DNA of 64,000 nucleotides from Agrococcus jejuensis (GCF_900099705.1 NZ_LT629695.1:868001-932000), one strand, 5' to 3'; counted from the stretch's first letter, positions 26,126-36,683 are shown. Numbers and translations are program-made. Notes: a model not told the origin generated them from the letters alone.

Positions 26126-26653
26126 ATGACCGTCCACGAGCGCGCCACCGTCATCCCCCTGCCCGGCCGCGAGCCGCGCATCCCCGACTCGGCGTACGTG
26201 CTGCCGAACGTCGTGATCGCGGGCGACGTGCACGTCGGCGAGCGCGTCGGCATCTACCCCGGCGCGAGCCTGCGAGCCGAGGAGGAGGCCATCGTCATCG
26301 GCGACGACTCGAACGTGCAGGACTCGTGCTCGCTGCACGTCGACGCCGGCTCGCCGCTCACGATCGGCCGGCGCGTGTCGATCGGGCACAACGCCGTCGT
26401 GCACGGCTGCACGATCGGCGACGACGTGCTCGTGGGCATGCACGCGACGATCATGAACGGCGCCGTCGTCGGCGAGGGCTCGCTCATCGCGGCCGGCGCG
26501 CTCGTGACGCAGGGGCAGGTCGTGCCGCCGCGCTCGCTCGTCGCCGGCGTGCCCGCGAAGGTGCGACGCGAGGTCACCGACGACGAGCTCGCGTCGATCC
26601 ACCGCAACGCGGCCGTGTACGTCGAGCGCACGGCGCAGTACCGCGCGCTCTGA
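26126..26653 (+). CDS. Gamma-carbonic-anhydrase-like hexapeptide-repeat protein
   Basis: A 175-aa left-handed beta-helix protein (hexapeptide repeats such as VVIAGDVHVGERVGIYPGA). Family features are NVQDSCSLHVD and the two metal-type histidines in IGHNAVVHGCTIGDDVLVGM, close to the YrdA/PaaY group, which bind zinc and may hydrate CO2 or act as thioesterase-like enzymes. TACGCT lies exactly six bases before the ATG (leaderless). Cytoplasmic. The function in this host is not known. Confidence 0.87.
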   Translation: MTVHERATVIPLPGREPRIPDSAYVLPNVVIAGDVHVGERVGIYPGASLRAEEEAIVIGDDSNVQDSCSLHVDAGSPLTIGRRVSIGHNAVVHGCTIGDDVLVGMHATIMNGAVVGEGSLIAAGALVTQGQVVPPRSLVAGVPAKVRREVTDDELASIHRNAAVYVERTAQYRAL

Positions 26654-26717
26654 CCCCTTCGAGGCTCGCTCCGCTCGCACCTCAGGGAGCGGAACCTCGC
26701 GCGTCGAGGAGTCCTCG

Positions 26718-27599
26718 CTAGAGCAGCGCGCGCTCGGCGGCGCTCACGACGTTGTCGAGCAGCATGACGCGCGTCATGGGACCGACGCCGCCGGGCACGG
26801 GCGACAGCCAGCCCGCGACGTCGGCGACGCCCGGATGCACGTCGCCCAGCAGACGCGCCTTGCCGTTGTCGAGCACGCGCTCGCGCGTGATGCCGACGTC
26901 GAGCACGGCAGCGCCGGGCTTGATCCACTCGGGCTGCACGAGGTGCGGGCGTCCGACGGCCGCGACGACGACGTCGGCCGTGCGCACGTGCTCGGCGAGG
27001 TCGGGCGTGCGCGAGTGCGTGAGCGTGACCGTGGCGTCGACGCCGCGGCGCGTGAGCAGCAGGCCGATCGAGCGGCCCACCGTGAGGCCGCGGCCGATGA
27101 CGCACACCTCGGCGCCCGCGAGCGGCACGCCGTGGCGCGCGAGCAGCTGCACGCACGCGGTCGGCGTGCACGGCAGCGGCGCGTCGATCGGCCCCTGCAC
27201 CCCCAGCACGAGCCTGCCGAGGTTCGTCGGATGCAGGCCGTCGGCATCCTTCGCGGGATCGATCGCCTCGAGCATCGCCTGCTCGTCGAGCCCCGCGGGC
27301 AGCGGCAGCTGCACGATGAAGCCCGTGACCTCGCGCGCGGCGTTGAGGTCGCGGATCGCGGCGTGCACGTCGGCGTTCGTCGCCGACGCCGGCAGCTCGA
27401 CGCGCACCGACGCGATGCCCACCTCGTCGCAGTCGCGGTGCTTGCCCGAGACGTACGAGCGCGACGCGGGGTCGTCGCCGACCATGAGCGTCGCGAGCCC
27501 GGGCGTCACGCCGACGCCCCGCAGGGCGTCGACGCGGGCTCGCAGCTCGGCCTTGACGGTCGCCGCGGTCGCGACGCCGTCGAGGCGCTGCGCGGTCAC
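26718..27599 (-). CDS. folD: Bifunctional methylenetetrahydrofolate dehydrogenase/cyclohydrolase FolD
   Basis: A 293-aa enzyme converting 5,10-methylene-THF via methenyl-THF to 10-formyl-THF with NADP. Visible: [10 protein letters not shown] with the catalytic lysine, the [10 protein letters not shown] motif, DADGLHP, the nucleotide site [16 protein letters not shown], and the terminal [10 protein letters not shown] signature. GTG start overlaps the glyA stop (GTGA), so FolD is made with GlyA under the same ZTP riboswitch. A weak inverted repeat around 26660-26700 may end transcription between this gene and the convergent carbonic-anhydrase-like gene. Confidence 0.96.
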   Translation of the reverse strand: MTAQRLDGVATAATVKAELRARVDALRGVGVTPGLATLMVGDDPASRSYVSGKHRDCDEVGIASVRVELPASATNADVHAAIRDLNAAREVTGFIVQLPLPAGLDEQAMLEAIDPAKDADGLHPTNLGRLVLGVQGPIDAPLPCTPTACVQLLARHGVPLAGAEVCVIGRGLTVGRSIGLLLTRRGVDATVTLTHSRTPDLAEHVRTADVVVAAVGRPHLVQPEWIKPGAAVLDVGITRERVLDNGKARLLGDVHPGVADVAGWLSPVPGGVGPMTRVMLLDNVVSAAERALL

Positions 27600-28873
27600 A
27601 GGGTCGGGTAGAGCGGGAAGGCGCCGGCGAGCGCGTCGACGCGAGCGCGCAGGGCTGCGACGTCGGCGCCGGGCAGCAGCGCGAGCGCGATGACGTCGGC
27701 GACCTCGCGGAACTCGTCGTCGCCGAAGCCGCGCGTCGCGAGCGCGGGCGTGCCGATGCGCAGGCCCGAGGTCACCATCGGCGGACGCGGGTCGTTCGGC
27801 ACCGAGTTGCGGTTCACCGTGATGCGGATCTCGTGCAGCAGGTCCTCGGCCTGCTTGCCGTCGATCGCGGCGTCGCGCAGGTCGACGAGCACGAGGTGCA
27901 CGTCGGTGCCGCCCGAGCGCAGCGAGATGCCGGCGTCCGCGACGTCCTGCTGCGTGAGGCGCTCGGCGAGGATCTGCGCGCCGCGCACGGTGCGCTCCTG
28001 GCGCTCCGTGAACTCCGGCTCGGCCGCGAGCTTGAACGCCGTCGCCTTGGCGGCGATGACGTGCATGAGCGGGCCGCCCTGCTGGCCCGGGAAGACGGCC
28101 GAGTTGATCTTCTTCGCGATGTCGGCGTCGTTCGTGAGGATGAAGCCCGAGCGGGGGCCGCCGATGGTCTTGTGCACCGTCGACGAGACGACGTGCGCGT
28201 GCGGCACGGGGCTCGGGTGGATGCCGGCGGCGACGAGGCCCGCGAAGTGCGCCATGTCGACCCACAGCAGCGCGCCGACCTCGTCGGCGATCGCGCGGAA
28301 CGCGGCGAAGTCGAGCTGGCGCGGGTACGCCGACCAGCCGGCGATGATGACCTTCGGCTTGTGCTCGACGGCGAGGCGACGCACCTCGTCCATGTCGACG
28401 CGGCTCGTCTCGGCGTCGACGCCGTAGGCGACGATGTCGTAGAGACGGCCCGAGAAGTTGATCTTCATGCCGTGCGTCAGGTGGCCGCCGTGGTCGAGCG
28501 ACAGGCCGAGGATCGTGTCGCCGGGGCGCGCGATCGCGTGCAGCACGGCCGCGTTGGCCGACGCGCCCGAGTGGGGCTGCACGTTGGCGAACTCGGCGCC
28601 GAACAGCGCCTTGGCGCGCTCGATGGCGAGCGACTCGGCGACGTCGACGAACTCGCAGCCGCCGTAGTAGCGGCGGCCGGGGTAGCCCTCGGCGTACTTG
28701 TTCGTGAGCACGGAGCCCTGGGCCTCGAGCACGGCGACGGGCACGAAGTTCTCGGATGCGATCATCTCGAGGTACTGCTGCTGGCGGCCGAGCTCGTCGT
28801 CGAGCACGGCAGCGATCTCGGGGTCGACGGTGGCGAGGGAGTCGTTGAACGTCGAGGGAAGTCGGTCGGACAC
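27596..28873 (-). CDS. glyA: Serine hydroxymethyltransferase GlyA
   Basis: A 425-aa PLP enzyme making glycine and 5,10-methylene-THF from serine. Recognisable are [24 protein letters not shown], the PLP-lysine motif in [16 protein letters not shown], and SGLRIGTPA. The start is taken as GTG 28873 ([10 protein letters not shown]...), because AAGGAG lies about 9 nt upstream; the ATG at 28882 directly abuts that AAGGAG and cannot use it. A ZTP riboswitch precedes it at 28903-28978, so GlyA and FolD should rise when 10-formyl-THF is scarce. Confidence 0.96.
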   Translation of the reverse strand: MSDRLPSTFNDSLATVDPEIAAVLDDELGRQQQYLEMIASENFVPVAVLEAQGSVLTNKYAEGYPGRRYYGGCEFVDVAESLAIERAKALFGAEFANVQPHSGASANAAVLHAIARPGDTILGLSLDHGGHLTHGMKINFSGRLYDIVAYGVDAETSRVDMDEVRRLAVEHKPKVIIAGWSAYPRQLDFAAFRAIADEVGALLWVDMAHFAGLVAAGIHPSPVPHAHVVSSTVHKTIGGPRSGFILTNDADIAKKINSAVFPGQQGGPLMHVIAAKATAFKLAAEPEFTERQERTVRGAQILAERLTQQDVADAGISLRSGGTDVHLVLVDLRDAAIDGKQAEDLLHEIRITVNRNSVPNDPRPPMVTSGLRIGTPALATRGFGDDEFREVADVIALALLPGADVAALRARVDALAGAFPLYPTL

Positions 28874-28902
28874 GAAAGGCATCTCCTTCAGATGTGCGGA
28901 TG

Positions 28903-28978
28903 GCCCAGGCGCGCGACCGAGTCTCAGGTCGGCCGCTCCCCGGTGGTCCCCCACCCAAGCGCCAGTCGCGGCCGCTGC
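28903..28978 (-). promoter_or_regulatory. ZTP (pfl) riboswitch controlling glyA-folD
   Basis: On the minus strand: the arms CGGCCGC and GCGGCCG enclose the conserved GACUGGCG, a GGUGG/CCACC hairpin and CCGGGGAGC; a spacer hairpin follows, then the second conserved strand GCGCCUGGGCC, which forms the ligand-binding pseudoknot. These are the hallmark pieces of the pfl/ZTP motif, and glyA/folD are its usual targets. It ends 21-30 nt before the Shine-Dalgarno, suggesting translational control. Confidence 0.92.
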
Positions 28979-29091
28979 CGATGCTACTCGTCGGCGCCGA
29001 CGGCATCCACATGCGCACGCCGTGTGACGCGACATCCTCGACGCTGCGCTCGAGCTGCTCGATCGCCGGCAGCGCCTCGTGCTCCGACGCG

Positions 29092-30312
29092 TCAGGCCGC
29101 GTTGGATGCGCGCCGCGCGCGGGCGAGCCGGGCGCCGTCGGCGAGCACGAGCACGAGCCCGACGACCAGGGCGCCGAGCAGCACGGCGGGCAGCGCCTGG
29201 ATGCCGACGCCCTCGTAGACGAGCGCGCCGAGCAGCGCACCGCCGCCGATGCCGAGGTTGAAGCCCGTCGTGTACCAGGCGGTCGACGACTGCAGCATGT
29301 GCGTGGGCGACGCCTGCAGCATGCGCGTCTGCAGCAGGGGCGGCAGCGCGCCCATCGCGAGGCCCCACAGCAGCACGGCCGCGAACGCGACCGACAGGGT
29401 GCTCGTGGCCGACAGCACGACGCACACGATGGCCATGACGACCATGCAGCCGACGGCGCCCGCGAACGGCTTGCGGCCGAGCCACACCGAGACGACGGCG
29501 ACGGCGAGCGCGCCCATGAGCCCGTACGACAGCAGGGCGGGGCTCAGCCACACCTCCGGCAGCTCGACGCGCTCGACGAGGTACGGCGTGATGTACGTGT
29601 AGAAGGCGTACTGGCCGAGCATGATGACCGCGGTCGCCGTCACCGCCACGGCGACGCCGATCGTCGACCGGCCGGGCTCGCGCTGCGGCATCGCCACCGA
29701 GCCCGTCTCGGTCGTCGCGACGTCGGGCAGGTGGTTCACGGCCGGCAGCATGCGGCGCACGAGCAGCGCACCCGCGAGGCACGCGACGCCGAAGACCGCG
29801 AACGACCAGCGCCAGCCGAGCGCCTGCCCCAGCAGCGTCGACAGCGGCAGGCCGAGCACGAACGCGAGCGAGCCACCCGCGCTCGTGATGCCGACGGCGC
29901 GGCCGAGCTCCTCCTTGGGCACGAGGTACGCGGCGTAGGCGCCGACCACGGTCCAGAACACGCCGTGCGCGAGCCCTGCGACGACCCGCAGCGCCACGAT
30001 CATCCAGTACTCGGGCGCCGCGGCCGTGAGCAGGTTCACGACGCCGAAGACGATGAGCACCGTCACGACGAGCACGTGCCTCGGCACGCGGCGCGTGAGA
30101 TGCACGAGCGTCGTCGAGGTGAGCACGACGGCGCCCGCGAACACCGTCACGAGCAGGCCGATCGCGCCCTCGCCGACGCCGAGGTCGCGGCTCATCGGCA
30201 GCAGCAGACCCATCGGCAGCATCTCGACGGAGATGTTCACGAAGATCGCGAACGCGAGCGTCAGCAGCGCCACCAGGGGGAAGGTGGATGAGGTCTCACG
30301 CGGCGTCGTCAT
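29092..30312 (-). CDS. Major facilitator superfamily exporter (DHA1-type)
   Basis: A 406-aa transporter with twelve hydrophobic segments. The N-half shows [17 protein letters not shown] and the loop [13 protein letters not shown]; the motif-C-like [22 protein letters not shown] lies in TM5, typical of proton-coupled drug or sugar-efflux MFS proteins (SetA/AraJ-like). ATG at 30312 with a TAGGCT -10 box about 11 nt upstream, so the leader is only a few bases. Divergent to the first DivIVA-repeat gene. The substrate is not predictable. Confidence 0.88.
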   Translation of the reverse strand: MTTPRETSSTFPLVALLTLAFAIFVNISVEMLPMGLLLPMSRDLGVGEGAIGLLVTVFAGAVVLTSTTLVHLTRRVPRHVLVVTVLIVFGVVNLLTAAAPEYWMIVALRVVAGLAHGVFWTVVGAYAAYLVPKEELGRAVGITSAGGSLAFVLGLPLSTLLGQALGWRWSFAVFGVACLAGALLVRRMLPAVNHLPDVATTETGSVAMPQREPGRSTIGVAVAVTATAVIMLGQYAFYTYITPYLVERVELPEVWLSPALLSYGLMGALAVAVVSVWLGRKPFAGAVGCMVVMAIVCVVLSATSTLSVAFAAVLLWGLAMGALPPLLQTRMLQASPTHMLQSSTAWYTTGFNLGIGGGALLGALVYEGVGIQALPAVLLGALVVGLVLVLADGARLARARRASNAA

Positions 30313-30358
30313 GGCGACCGCCCAGCCTACTCGGCGCTGCCGTGGCTAGCGTGGCCGC

Positions 30359-30754
30359 ATGTCGAGCATCGTGCACGCCCAGACCGTCGCCGAGGCCGAC
30401 CTGCCGCGCACGTCGTGGCGCGGCTACGACCAGCGTGAGGTCGACGCGCTCATGGATCGCGCCTACCGCACGCTCGCCCAGCACGAGGGCGGCCCCGACC
30501 GACTCGCCGCCGACGTCGCCTCGATGCGCGCCGTCGCCGACGACGCATCGCAGACCGACGGTGCCCGCGAGCTCGCCGGGCGCCTCGCCGAGGCGACCGA
30601 GCAGCAGAACGCGGCGTTCGTGCCGCTCCGCGCGACCGACCTCGAGGGCATCGGCTTCACGACGCGCCTCGCGGGCTCCGGATACCAGCGGGGCGCGGTC
30701 GACGCGATGCTCGCCCGCATCCACCAGGCGCTCGTCGCGCACGAGTCGCGCTGA
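30359..30754 (+). CDS. Small protein with two DivIVA-type (DivI1A) repeats, gene 1 of 3
   Basis: A 131-aa soluble protein. It has one clear DivIVA-type repeat near the N-terminus (LPRTSWRGYDQREVDALMD) and a weaker one at the C-terminus (FTTRLAGSGYQRGAVDAM). The consensus is an aromatic-x-x-GY-x-x-x-x-VD-x-x-(L/M) unit of about 25 residues, which in Wag31/DivIVA binds curved membrane. No long coiled coil follows, unlike true DivIVA. Leaderless: TAGCGT exactly six bases before ATG. First of three neighbouring genes of the same type. Confidence 0.78.
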   Translation: MSSIVHAQTVAEADLPRTSWRGYDQREVDALMDRAYRTLAQHEGGPDRLAADVASMRAVADDASQTDGARELAGRLAEATEQQNAAFVPLRATDLEGIGFTTRLAGSGYQRGAVDAMLARIHQALVAHESR

Positions 30755-30800
30755 CGCGCGGCGCCGCGGTCTCGCAGCGTCGCCCGGATACGGTCGGCCC

Positions 30801-31460
30801 ATGGATGACGTGCTGCCCACGCCCGAGGACGTCGTGACCCGCACGTTCACGACCACCCGCTTCCGCCAGGGCTACGACATGGACGAGGTCGACACCCACC
30901 TCGACGCCCTCGTGCAGGTCATGCGCGCCCACGAGCAGGGCGCACGCACCGACGACCTGCCCCACTCGAGCCAGGCGTCGGGCATCGCCTTCACCCTCAC
31001 GCGCTGGCGCGACGGCTACGACCCCGAGGAGGTCGACGCCTTCCTCATCCTCGTGCAGCTCGCGATCGCCAGGCTCGAGGCGGGCGATCGTCGCTCAGAC
31101 GCTGCGGCGCCATCCGCGGCCGCCTCGCCCGAGGCCGCCTCCGTCGGCCAAGCACCCGTCGCGCCCGGCACGAGCGACCCGACTCGGCTCACGTCGTTCG
31201 ACGTCTCCGCCGCGGCCTTCTCGGTGGTGACGCTCGGCGCCGCGTACGACGACGACCAGGTCGACGACTACCTCGACCGCTGCCTCGCCGCGATGCGCGC
31301 GCTCGAGGACGGCGCGCAGCCCGATGCCGACGCCCCGACGTCCGTCGAAGTGCGGTCGACGCGCTTCGCGATGGCGTCGTTCGAGGGCGGCTACGCCACG
31401 GCGGAGGTCGACGCGTTCCTGCAGCGCATCGCCGACGCCCTCGCGGCGCGCGGGCGCTGA
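30801..31460 (+). CDS. Protein with four DivIVA-type (DivI1A) repeats, gene 2 of 3
   Basis: A 219-aa protein with four copies of the module: FTTTRFRQGYDMDEVDTHL (about residues 16-42), FTLTRWRDGYDPEEVDAFL (65-90), FSVVTLGAAYDDDQVDDYL (136-160) and FAMASFEGGYATAEVDAFL (190-215). Repeats 1-2 keep the GYD(x)3VD core best; repeat 3 has AYDDDQVD. An Ala/Pro/Ser linker of about 40 residues separates the two pairs. TACGGT stands exactly six bases before ATG (leaderless). No membrane helix. Possibly a multivalent membrane-curvature or scaffold protein; function unknown. Confidence 0.82.
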   Translation: MDDVLPTPEDVVTRTFTTTRFRQGYDMDEVDTHLDALVQVMRAHEQGARTDDLPHSSQASGIAFTLTRWRDGYDPEEVDAFLILVQLAIARLEAGDRRSDAAAPSAAASPEAASVGQAPVAPGTSDPTRLTSFDVSAAAFSVVTLGAAYDDDQVDDYLDRCLAAMRALEDGAQPDADAPTSVEVRSTRFAMASFEGGYATAEVDAFLQRIADALAARGR

Positions 31461-31503
31461 CGGCGCGAGCGGACTCGCAGGGGCGTGCGGCTACGGTCGA
31501 GCC

Positions 31504-31932
31504 ATGACCGAGTCCGCGCCGCTCACCCCCGACCAGATCGTCGAGTGGACGTTCTCGACCACCCGGTTCCAGGGCGGCTATGACCAGGACGAGGTCGACA
31601 ACCTGCTCGACCGCTGCGTCGCGCAGCTGCGCGCCGGCGCCCCCGAGGTCGACGAGCGCTCGCCCGAGCAGATCCTCGCCGACATCCGCACCGCCGCCGA
31701 GGATCGCTCGCAGGGCTGGTTCGCACGCCGAGCGGCGAAGCAGTGGCTGCGGAAGGTCGAGGCGGATCCGTCGCTGCTCGCGCAGCCGTCGCACGAGTCG
31801 ATCACGGCCGCGCAGCTCGCCGACCACCACTTCACCGTGACGCGCTTCCGCGACGGCTACGACCCCGCCGAGGTCGACGCGCTGCTCGACCGCCTCATCG
31901 CGATGCTGCACGAGCGCGAGCAGCACGCCTGA
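31504..31932 (+). CDS. Protein with two DivIVA-type (DivI1A) repeats, gene 3 of 3
   Basis: A 142-aa protein with an N-terminal module ([20 protein letters not shown]) and a C-terminal module ([20 protein letters not shown]), joined by a charged middle containing [19 protein letters not shown], which could be an amphipathic helix. Leaderless promoter TACGGT exactly six bases upstream of ATG. Sequence and promoter are very like those of the gene before, so the trio probably arose by duplication. No known partner. Confidence 0.82.
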   Translation: MTESAPLTPDQIVEWTFSTTRFQGGYDQDEVDNLLDRCVAQLRAGAPEVDERSPEQILADIRTAAEDRSQGWFARRAAKQWLRKVEADPSLLAQPSHESITAAQLADHHFTVTRFRDGYDPAEVDALLDRLIAMLHEREQHA

Positions 31933-31974
31933 CGCCGTCCCCTGCGCTCGGGCGACCGGCGTAGGGTGTGCCCC

Positions 31975-31995
31975 ATGGCAAGGGTGCCTGCGTGA
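31975..31995 (+). CDS. Leaderless six-codon upstream ORF before the GAF regulator gene
   Basis: ATG-GCA-AGG-GTG-CCT-GCG-TGA encodes MARVPA. The -10 box TAGGGT (31962-31967) ends seven bases before this ATG, so transcription should start at or next to it. Its stop overlaps the GTG of the regulator (GTGA), so translation of the regulator is probably coupled to this tiny ORF. Confidence 0.55.
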
Positions 31996-33194
31996 CGACG
32001 CTGAGCCCCTGGCTCGCGCAGCCAGGCAGCAGCGAGGAGCGCGCCGTCGTGCGCGCATCCTGGGATCGCGCACGCCGCGAGCGCCTCGCGCCCGACGCCT
32101 CTGCATCCCTCGCCCTCGACGGCGCCGCGCTCGAGGCGACCCGCGCCGCGCATCCCCTCACGCCCGCCCTGCCGGTCATCTCCCGGCTGCTGCACCGGGA
32201 TGCCGACGACGGCTCGGGCGTGCTCGTCGCCGTCGGCGACGCCATGGGGCGACTGCTGTGGGTCGACGGCGACCGCAGCCTCAAGGCGCGCGCCGAGTCG
32301 ATGCTGTTCGTCGCCGGCGCCGACTGGTCGGAGCGCCAGGTCGGCACGAGCGCGCCAGGCACGGCCCTCGCGATCGACCACGCCATCCAGATCCACCGCA
32401 CCGAGCACTTCGCCGAGGTCGTGCAGCCGTGGAGCTGCTCGGCCGTGCCCGTGCACGACCCCGAGCACGGCGGCCTGCTGGGCGTCATCGACATCACGGG
32501 CGGCAGCGAGGTCGTCGACCCGCACGTGCTGCCGCTGCTCGAGGCGACCGCGGCGGCCGTCGAGCGCGAGCTGCTCGTGCAGCGCCTCACCCAGGCCCGC
32601 AGCGCGCAGCCGATCGACGTGCCCGTGCTCGCGTGCCTCGGCGTCGACACCGGCACCGTCACCGACGGCCGCGAGCGCCGCCTCACGATGCGCCACACCG
32701 AGATCCTCGCGCTGCTCGCCCTGCACCCCGAGGGACTGTCGGGCGGCGAGCTCGCCGCGATGCTCTCGGAGCACGACACCTCCCCCGTCACGCTGCGCGC
32801 AGAGATGACGCGCCTCAAGCGGGCGCTGTCGGGCATCGTGCGCGTGGAGTCGCGGCCCTACCGGCTCGCGACGGCGCTCGAGACCGACGTCGACCGGCTG
32901 CTGTCGCTGCTCGATCGCGGCGCGCACCGCGTCGCCCTCTCCTGCTACCGCGGCCCGCTCGTGCCCGGCTCGGCCGCGCCCGGCATCGTCGCCGCCCGCG
33001 ACGAGATCGCCGGGCGGCTGCGCACCGCCATCCTCACGTCGGCATCGGCCGAGGTGCTCTACGACTTCGCCTCGACGCACGGCCGCACCGACCGGGATGC
33101 GTGGATGCAGCTGCTGCACGGGCTGCCGCCGCGCTCGCCGCGCCGCGCCGCGGTCGTCGAGCATCTGGAGCGGTTGGACCGAGAGCTGGCGTAG
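31992..33194 (+). CDS. GAF-domain transcriptional regulator of the adjacent aldehyde dehydrogenase
   Basis: A 400-aa cytoplasmic regulator. The N-terminal ~210 residues form a GAF-like sensor ([60 protein letters not shown]) as in AcoR-type regulators. The C-terminal part has a winged-helix-like region ([33 protein letters not shown]) and ends in helices. No sigma-54 AAA domain. Such regulators are commonly placed before acetaldehyde dehydrogenase genes in actinobacteria, as here. Start GTG 31992 overlaps the tiny upstream ORF. Confidence 0.83.
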   Translation: MTTLSPWLAQPGSSEERAVVRASWDRARRERLAPDASASLALDGAALEATRAAHPLTPALPVISRLLHRDADDGSGVLVAVGDAMGRLLWVDGDRSLKARAESMLFVAGADWSERQVGTSAPGTALAIDHAIQIHRTEHFAEVVQPWSCSAVPVHDPEHGGLLGVIDITGGSEVVDPHVLPLLEATAAAVERELLVQRLTQARSAQPIDVPVLACLGVDTGTVTDGRERRLTMRHTEILALLALHPEGLSGGELAAMLSEHDTSPVTLRAEMTRLKRALSGIVRVESRPYRLATALETDVDRLLSLLDRGAHRVALSCYRGPLVPGSAAPGIVAARDEIAGRLRTAILTSASAEVLYDFASTHGRTDRDAWMQLLHGLPPRSPRRAAVVEHLERLDRELA

Positions 33195-33207
33195 GGCGCT
33201 CCCCCAG

Positions 33208-33365
33208 CAGCTGGTCGAGGAGCGCGCGAGCCGCCGGGCGAGCCCGCGTCACGAGACCACGCGACCGCCGCTCCCGACCAACCACGCGCATGGTCGCGTC
33301 GGGCGGGCACGTCGCGTGGTCTCGTGACGGCTGCAGCCTGCGGCTGCGGCCTCCTCGACCAGCTG
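33208..33365. repeat. Nested long inverted repeat in the regulator-dehydrogenase gap
   Basis: Outer arms CAGCTGGTCGAGGA (33208-33221) and TCCTCGACCAGCTG (33352-33365) and inner arms CGTCACGAGACCACGCGAC (33247-33265) and its complement (33311-33329) form a 158-bp nested palindrome. A direct repeat GCGGCTGCGGCCTCCTCGACC follows at 33340 and 33370. It may be a Microbacteriaceae dispersed repeat or a terminator. Beyond it, TAGCGT near 33438 and two CTGCAAC copies near 33412-33429 probably belong to the dehydrogenase promoter. Confidence 0.8.
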
Positions 33366-33493
33366 GTGGGCGGCTGCGGCCTCCTCGACCGGCCGGTGGG
33401 GCGCGTCACCCCCTGCAACCTCCTGCAACGTCGCCGCGCGTAGCGTGCCGCGCAACGGCAACCCGCCGGACAACGACGTCAGAGAGGGTGACC

Positions 33494-35017
<1,524 letters not shown>

Positions 35018-35126
35018 TCGGCGTCGGGCTGCCGTGCGACCCCACGGCAAGCCCTCGCCACGCGCGGTCCGCGGTGCCATCCTGGTGCCGCGGGCCGCGC
35101 CCCGCATCCGCCACAGGAGGTCGACG

Positions 35127-35543
35127 ATGACCGAGTCCACGAACCCCGCCACGATCGAGCGCGTCGCGCTCACCGAGGCCGCCGCCGACCTCATCCGGCA
35201 GCTCGTCGAGGCCCACGGCCCCGTGATGTTCCACCAGTCGGGCGGATGCTGCGACGGCTCCGCACCCATGTGCTACCCCAAGGGCATGTTCCGCACCGGC
35301 CAGTCGGACGTGCTGCTCGAGGAGCTCGTGATCGACGGCGTCGACGAGCCTGCGCCGTTCTACATGAGCGCGTCGCAGTACGAGCTGTGGAAGCACACGC
35401 ACATCACGGTCGACGTCGTGCAGGGCCGCGGCTCGGGCTTCTCGCTCGAGGCGCCCGAGGGCAAGCGGTTCCTCATCCGCTCGCGCATCTTCTCGGACGA
35501 CGAGTACCGCTCGCTCGTCGACGCGGGCGTGCTCGCGGGCTGA
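35127..35543 (+). CDS. DUF779 family protein, partner of acetaldehyde dehydrogenase
   Basis: A 138-aa DUF779 protein. The signature MFHQSGGCCDGSAPMCYP contains three cysteines and a histidine able to bind a metal; the second half has the YMSASQYELWKHTH motif with a further His pair. AGGAGG lies 6 nt before ATG. DUF779 genes are almost always beside ExaC-type dehydrogenases, but their biochemical role is not established as far as I know. Located 109 nt downstream of the dehydrogenase, likely on the same transcript. Confidence 0.9.
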   Translation: MTESTNPATIERVALTEAAADLIRQLVEAHGPVMFHQSGGCCDGSAPMCYPKGMFRTGQSDVLLEELVIDGVDEPAPFYMSASQYELWKHTHITVDVVQGRGSGFSLEAPEGKRFLIRSRIFSDDEYRSLVDAGVLAG

Positions 35544-35580
35544 CCCCGGTCGCTCCCAGCGAGCGGCGGGAGGATGCGGC

Positions 35581-36336
35581 ATGCGCATCCGCTCGCTCGC
35601 CACCGCCTGCCTGGGGATCGTCGTGCTGGCCGGATGCGCGTCGACGGCAGCGGACGACGATGCGAGCGCCGTGCCCGCTGCGTCGAGCGCATCCCCCTCC
35701 TCGACACCCTCGCCGACCGCCGAGCCGGGCGCGACGATGCCGCCGCCGAGCCTCGCGCACTCGACGACCGTGACGACCGACGAGCAGCACGCGCTGCTCG
35801 CGACCCTCGAGGACCTGCCTGCAGGGTGGGTGCACGTCGAGAGCGGCTACTTCCTGCTGGTGCAGCCGCAGTTCGCGCCGTGCGGCGACACGGCGTTCGA
35901 GTACGTCGTCGGCAGCCCCGTCGAGGCCGACGACCTGTACGTCGCCCAGGAGATGCACGCCGCTCGCCAGCTCTCGGCGGCCGACGACCCGCCGTCGCTC
36001 TGGCAGGAGCTGCGTGCGACGCCCGACGCCGAGGCGGCGCTCGACCGCATCCGCACCGACCTCGCGGCGTGCCCGCAGGTGGTGCCGGACGGCATGACCT
36101 TCACGCCGCACACGCTCGACGGCGCTCCGGATGCGGCGTGCTTCGTGACGACGCTCGCGGGCGTCGACGACGGCGTGCCGAGCGCGCTCACGACCTGCTG
36201 GGCCGCCGCGGGCGACCTGCTCGCCACGGTGACCGTGCGCCAGGTGCCCGTCGACGGGCAGCCGCTCGAGCTCGACGAGCGGGCGGTGGATGCGCTGCTG
36301 CTGACGGCGCTCGACCACATGGGCCTCGCGGGCTGA
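35581..36336 (+). CDS. Putative secreted lipoprotein
   Basis: A 251-aa lipoprotein with signal peptide and lipobox IVVLAGC, followed by an Ala/Ser/Pro/Thr-rich linker to about residue 60. The mature domain has four cysteines in two likely pairs (FAPCGDTAFEY, AACPQVVPD, AACFVTT, TTCWAAAG), suggesting a disulfide-stabilised sensor-like domain similar to actinobacterial PknH/LpqN-type extracytoplasmic domains; that resemblance is weak. GGGAGG lies about 7 nt before ATG. No operon partner. Confidence 0.78.
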   Translation: MRIRSLATACLGIVVLAGCASTAADDDASAVPAASSASPSSTPSPTAEPGATMPPPSLAHSTTVTTDEQHALLATLEDLPAGWVHVESGYFLLVQPQFAPCGDTAFEYVVGSPVEADDLYVAQEMHAARQLSAADDPPSLWQELRATPDAEAALDRIRTDLAACPQVVPDGMTFTPHTLDGAPDAACFVTTLAGVDDGVPSALTTCWAAAGDLLATVTVRQVPVDGQPLELDERAVDALLLTALDHMGLAG

Positions 36337-36351
36337 GCCCCGCGTCGGCAG

Positions 36352-36597
36352 CTAGGTGCCGAGCACCGTCGGCGTGACGGCGGCGGCGAGCTCCTGCCAC
36401 ACGTCGGCCTGCAGGCCGGTCACGAGCACGAGCCGGCCATCCGCGAACGCGCACGCGCGACCGTCGCCCGTGTACGACGGCGCGGGCAGGGACTCGACGA
36501 CGGACGGGTGCTCGAAGGGGCGAGCCGTGGGCACGTACATCGTGCCGCTCGCGATCGCCGCCGCCTCCGGCGAGTCGAGGTCGGCGCACGTCGTCAT
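36352..36597 (-). CDS. Small hypothetical protein, 81 aa
   Basis: A short soluble protein with a GDGRACAFADGRLVLVTGLQ central part and a C-terminal DVWQELAAAV helix. It has no signal peptide. A GACGAT -10-like box lies exactly six bases before the ATG, and the stop does not overlap a gene. The two strand-like pieces resemble the Cys-containing domain ends of small actinobacterial secreted proteins, but a signal is missing, so it may be a remnant. Not recognised. Confidence 0.5.
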   Translation of the reverse strand: MTTCADLDSPEAAAIASGTMYVPTARPFEHPSVVESLPAPSYTGDGRACAFADGRLVLVTGLQADVWQELAAAVTPTVLGT

Positions 36598-36683
36598 GCC
36601 TCCATCGTCGCCGTCGACCCCGAGCGCGGGCTGGCAGCCCGGCGCATCGCGGTCGGCGCCCTCGCCGCTCGTAGACTCGGCGG

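Noticed and set aside
26654..26717. Strong terminator between the carbonic-anhydrase-like gene and folD
   Set aside because: Only an imperfect inverted repeat (CGAGGCTCGCTCC with GGAGCGGAACCTCG) is visible; too weak to list as a separate feature.
31968..31992. GTG at 31968 as start of the GAF regulator
   Set aside because: It directly follows the TAGGGT -10 box and would lie upstream of the likely transcription start; GTG 31992 overlapping the short ORF is more plausible.
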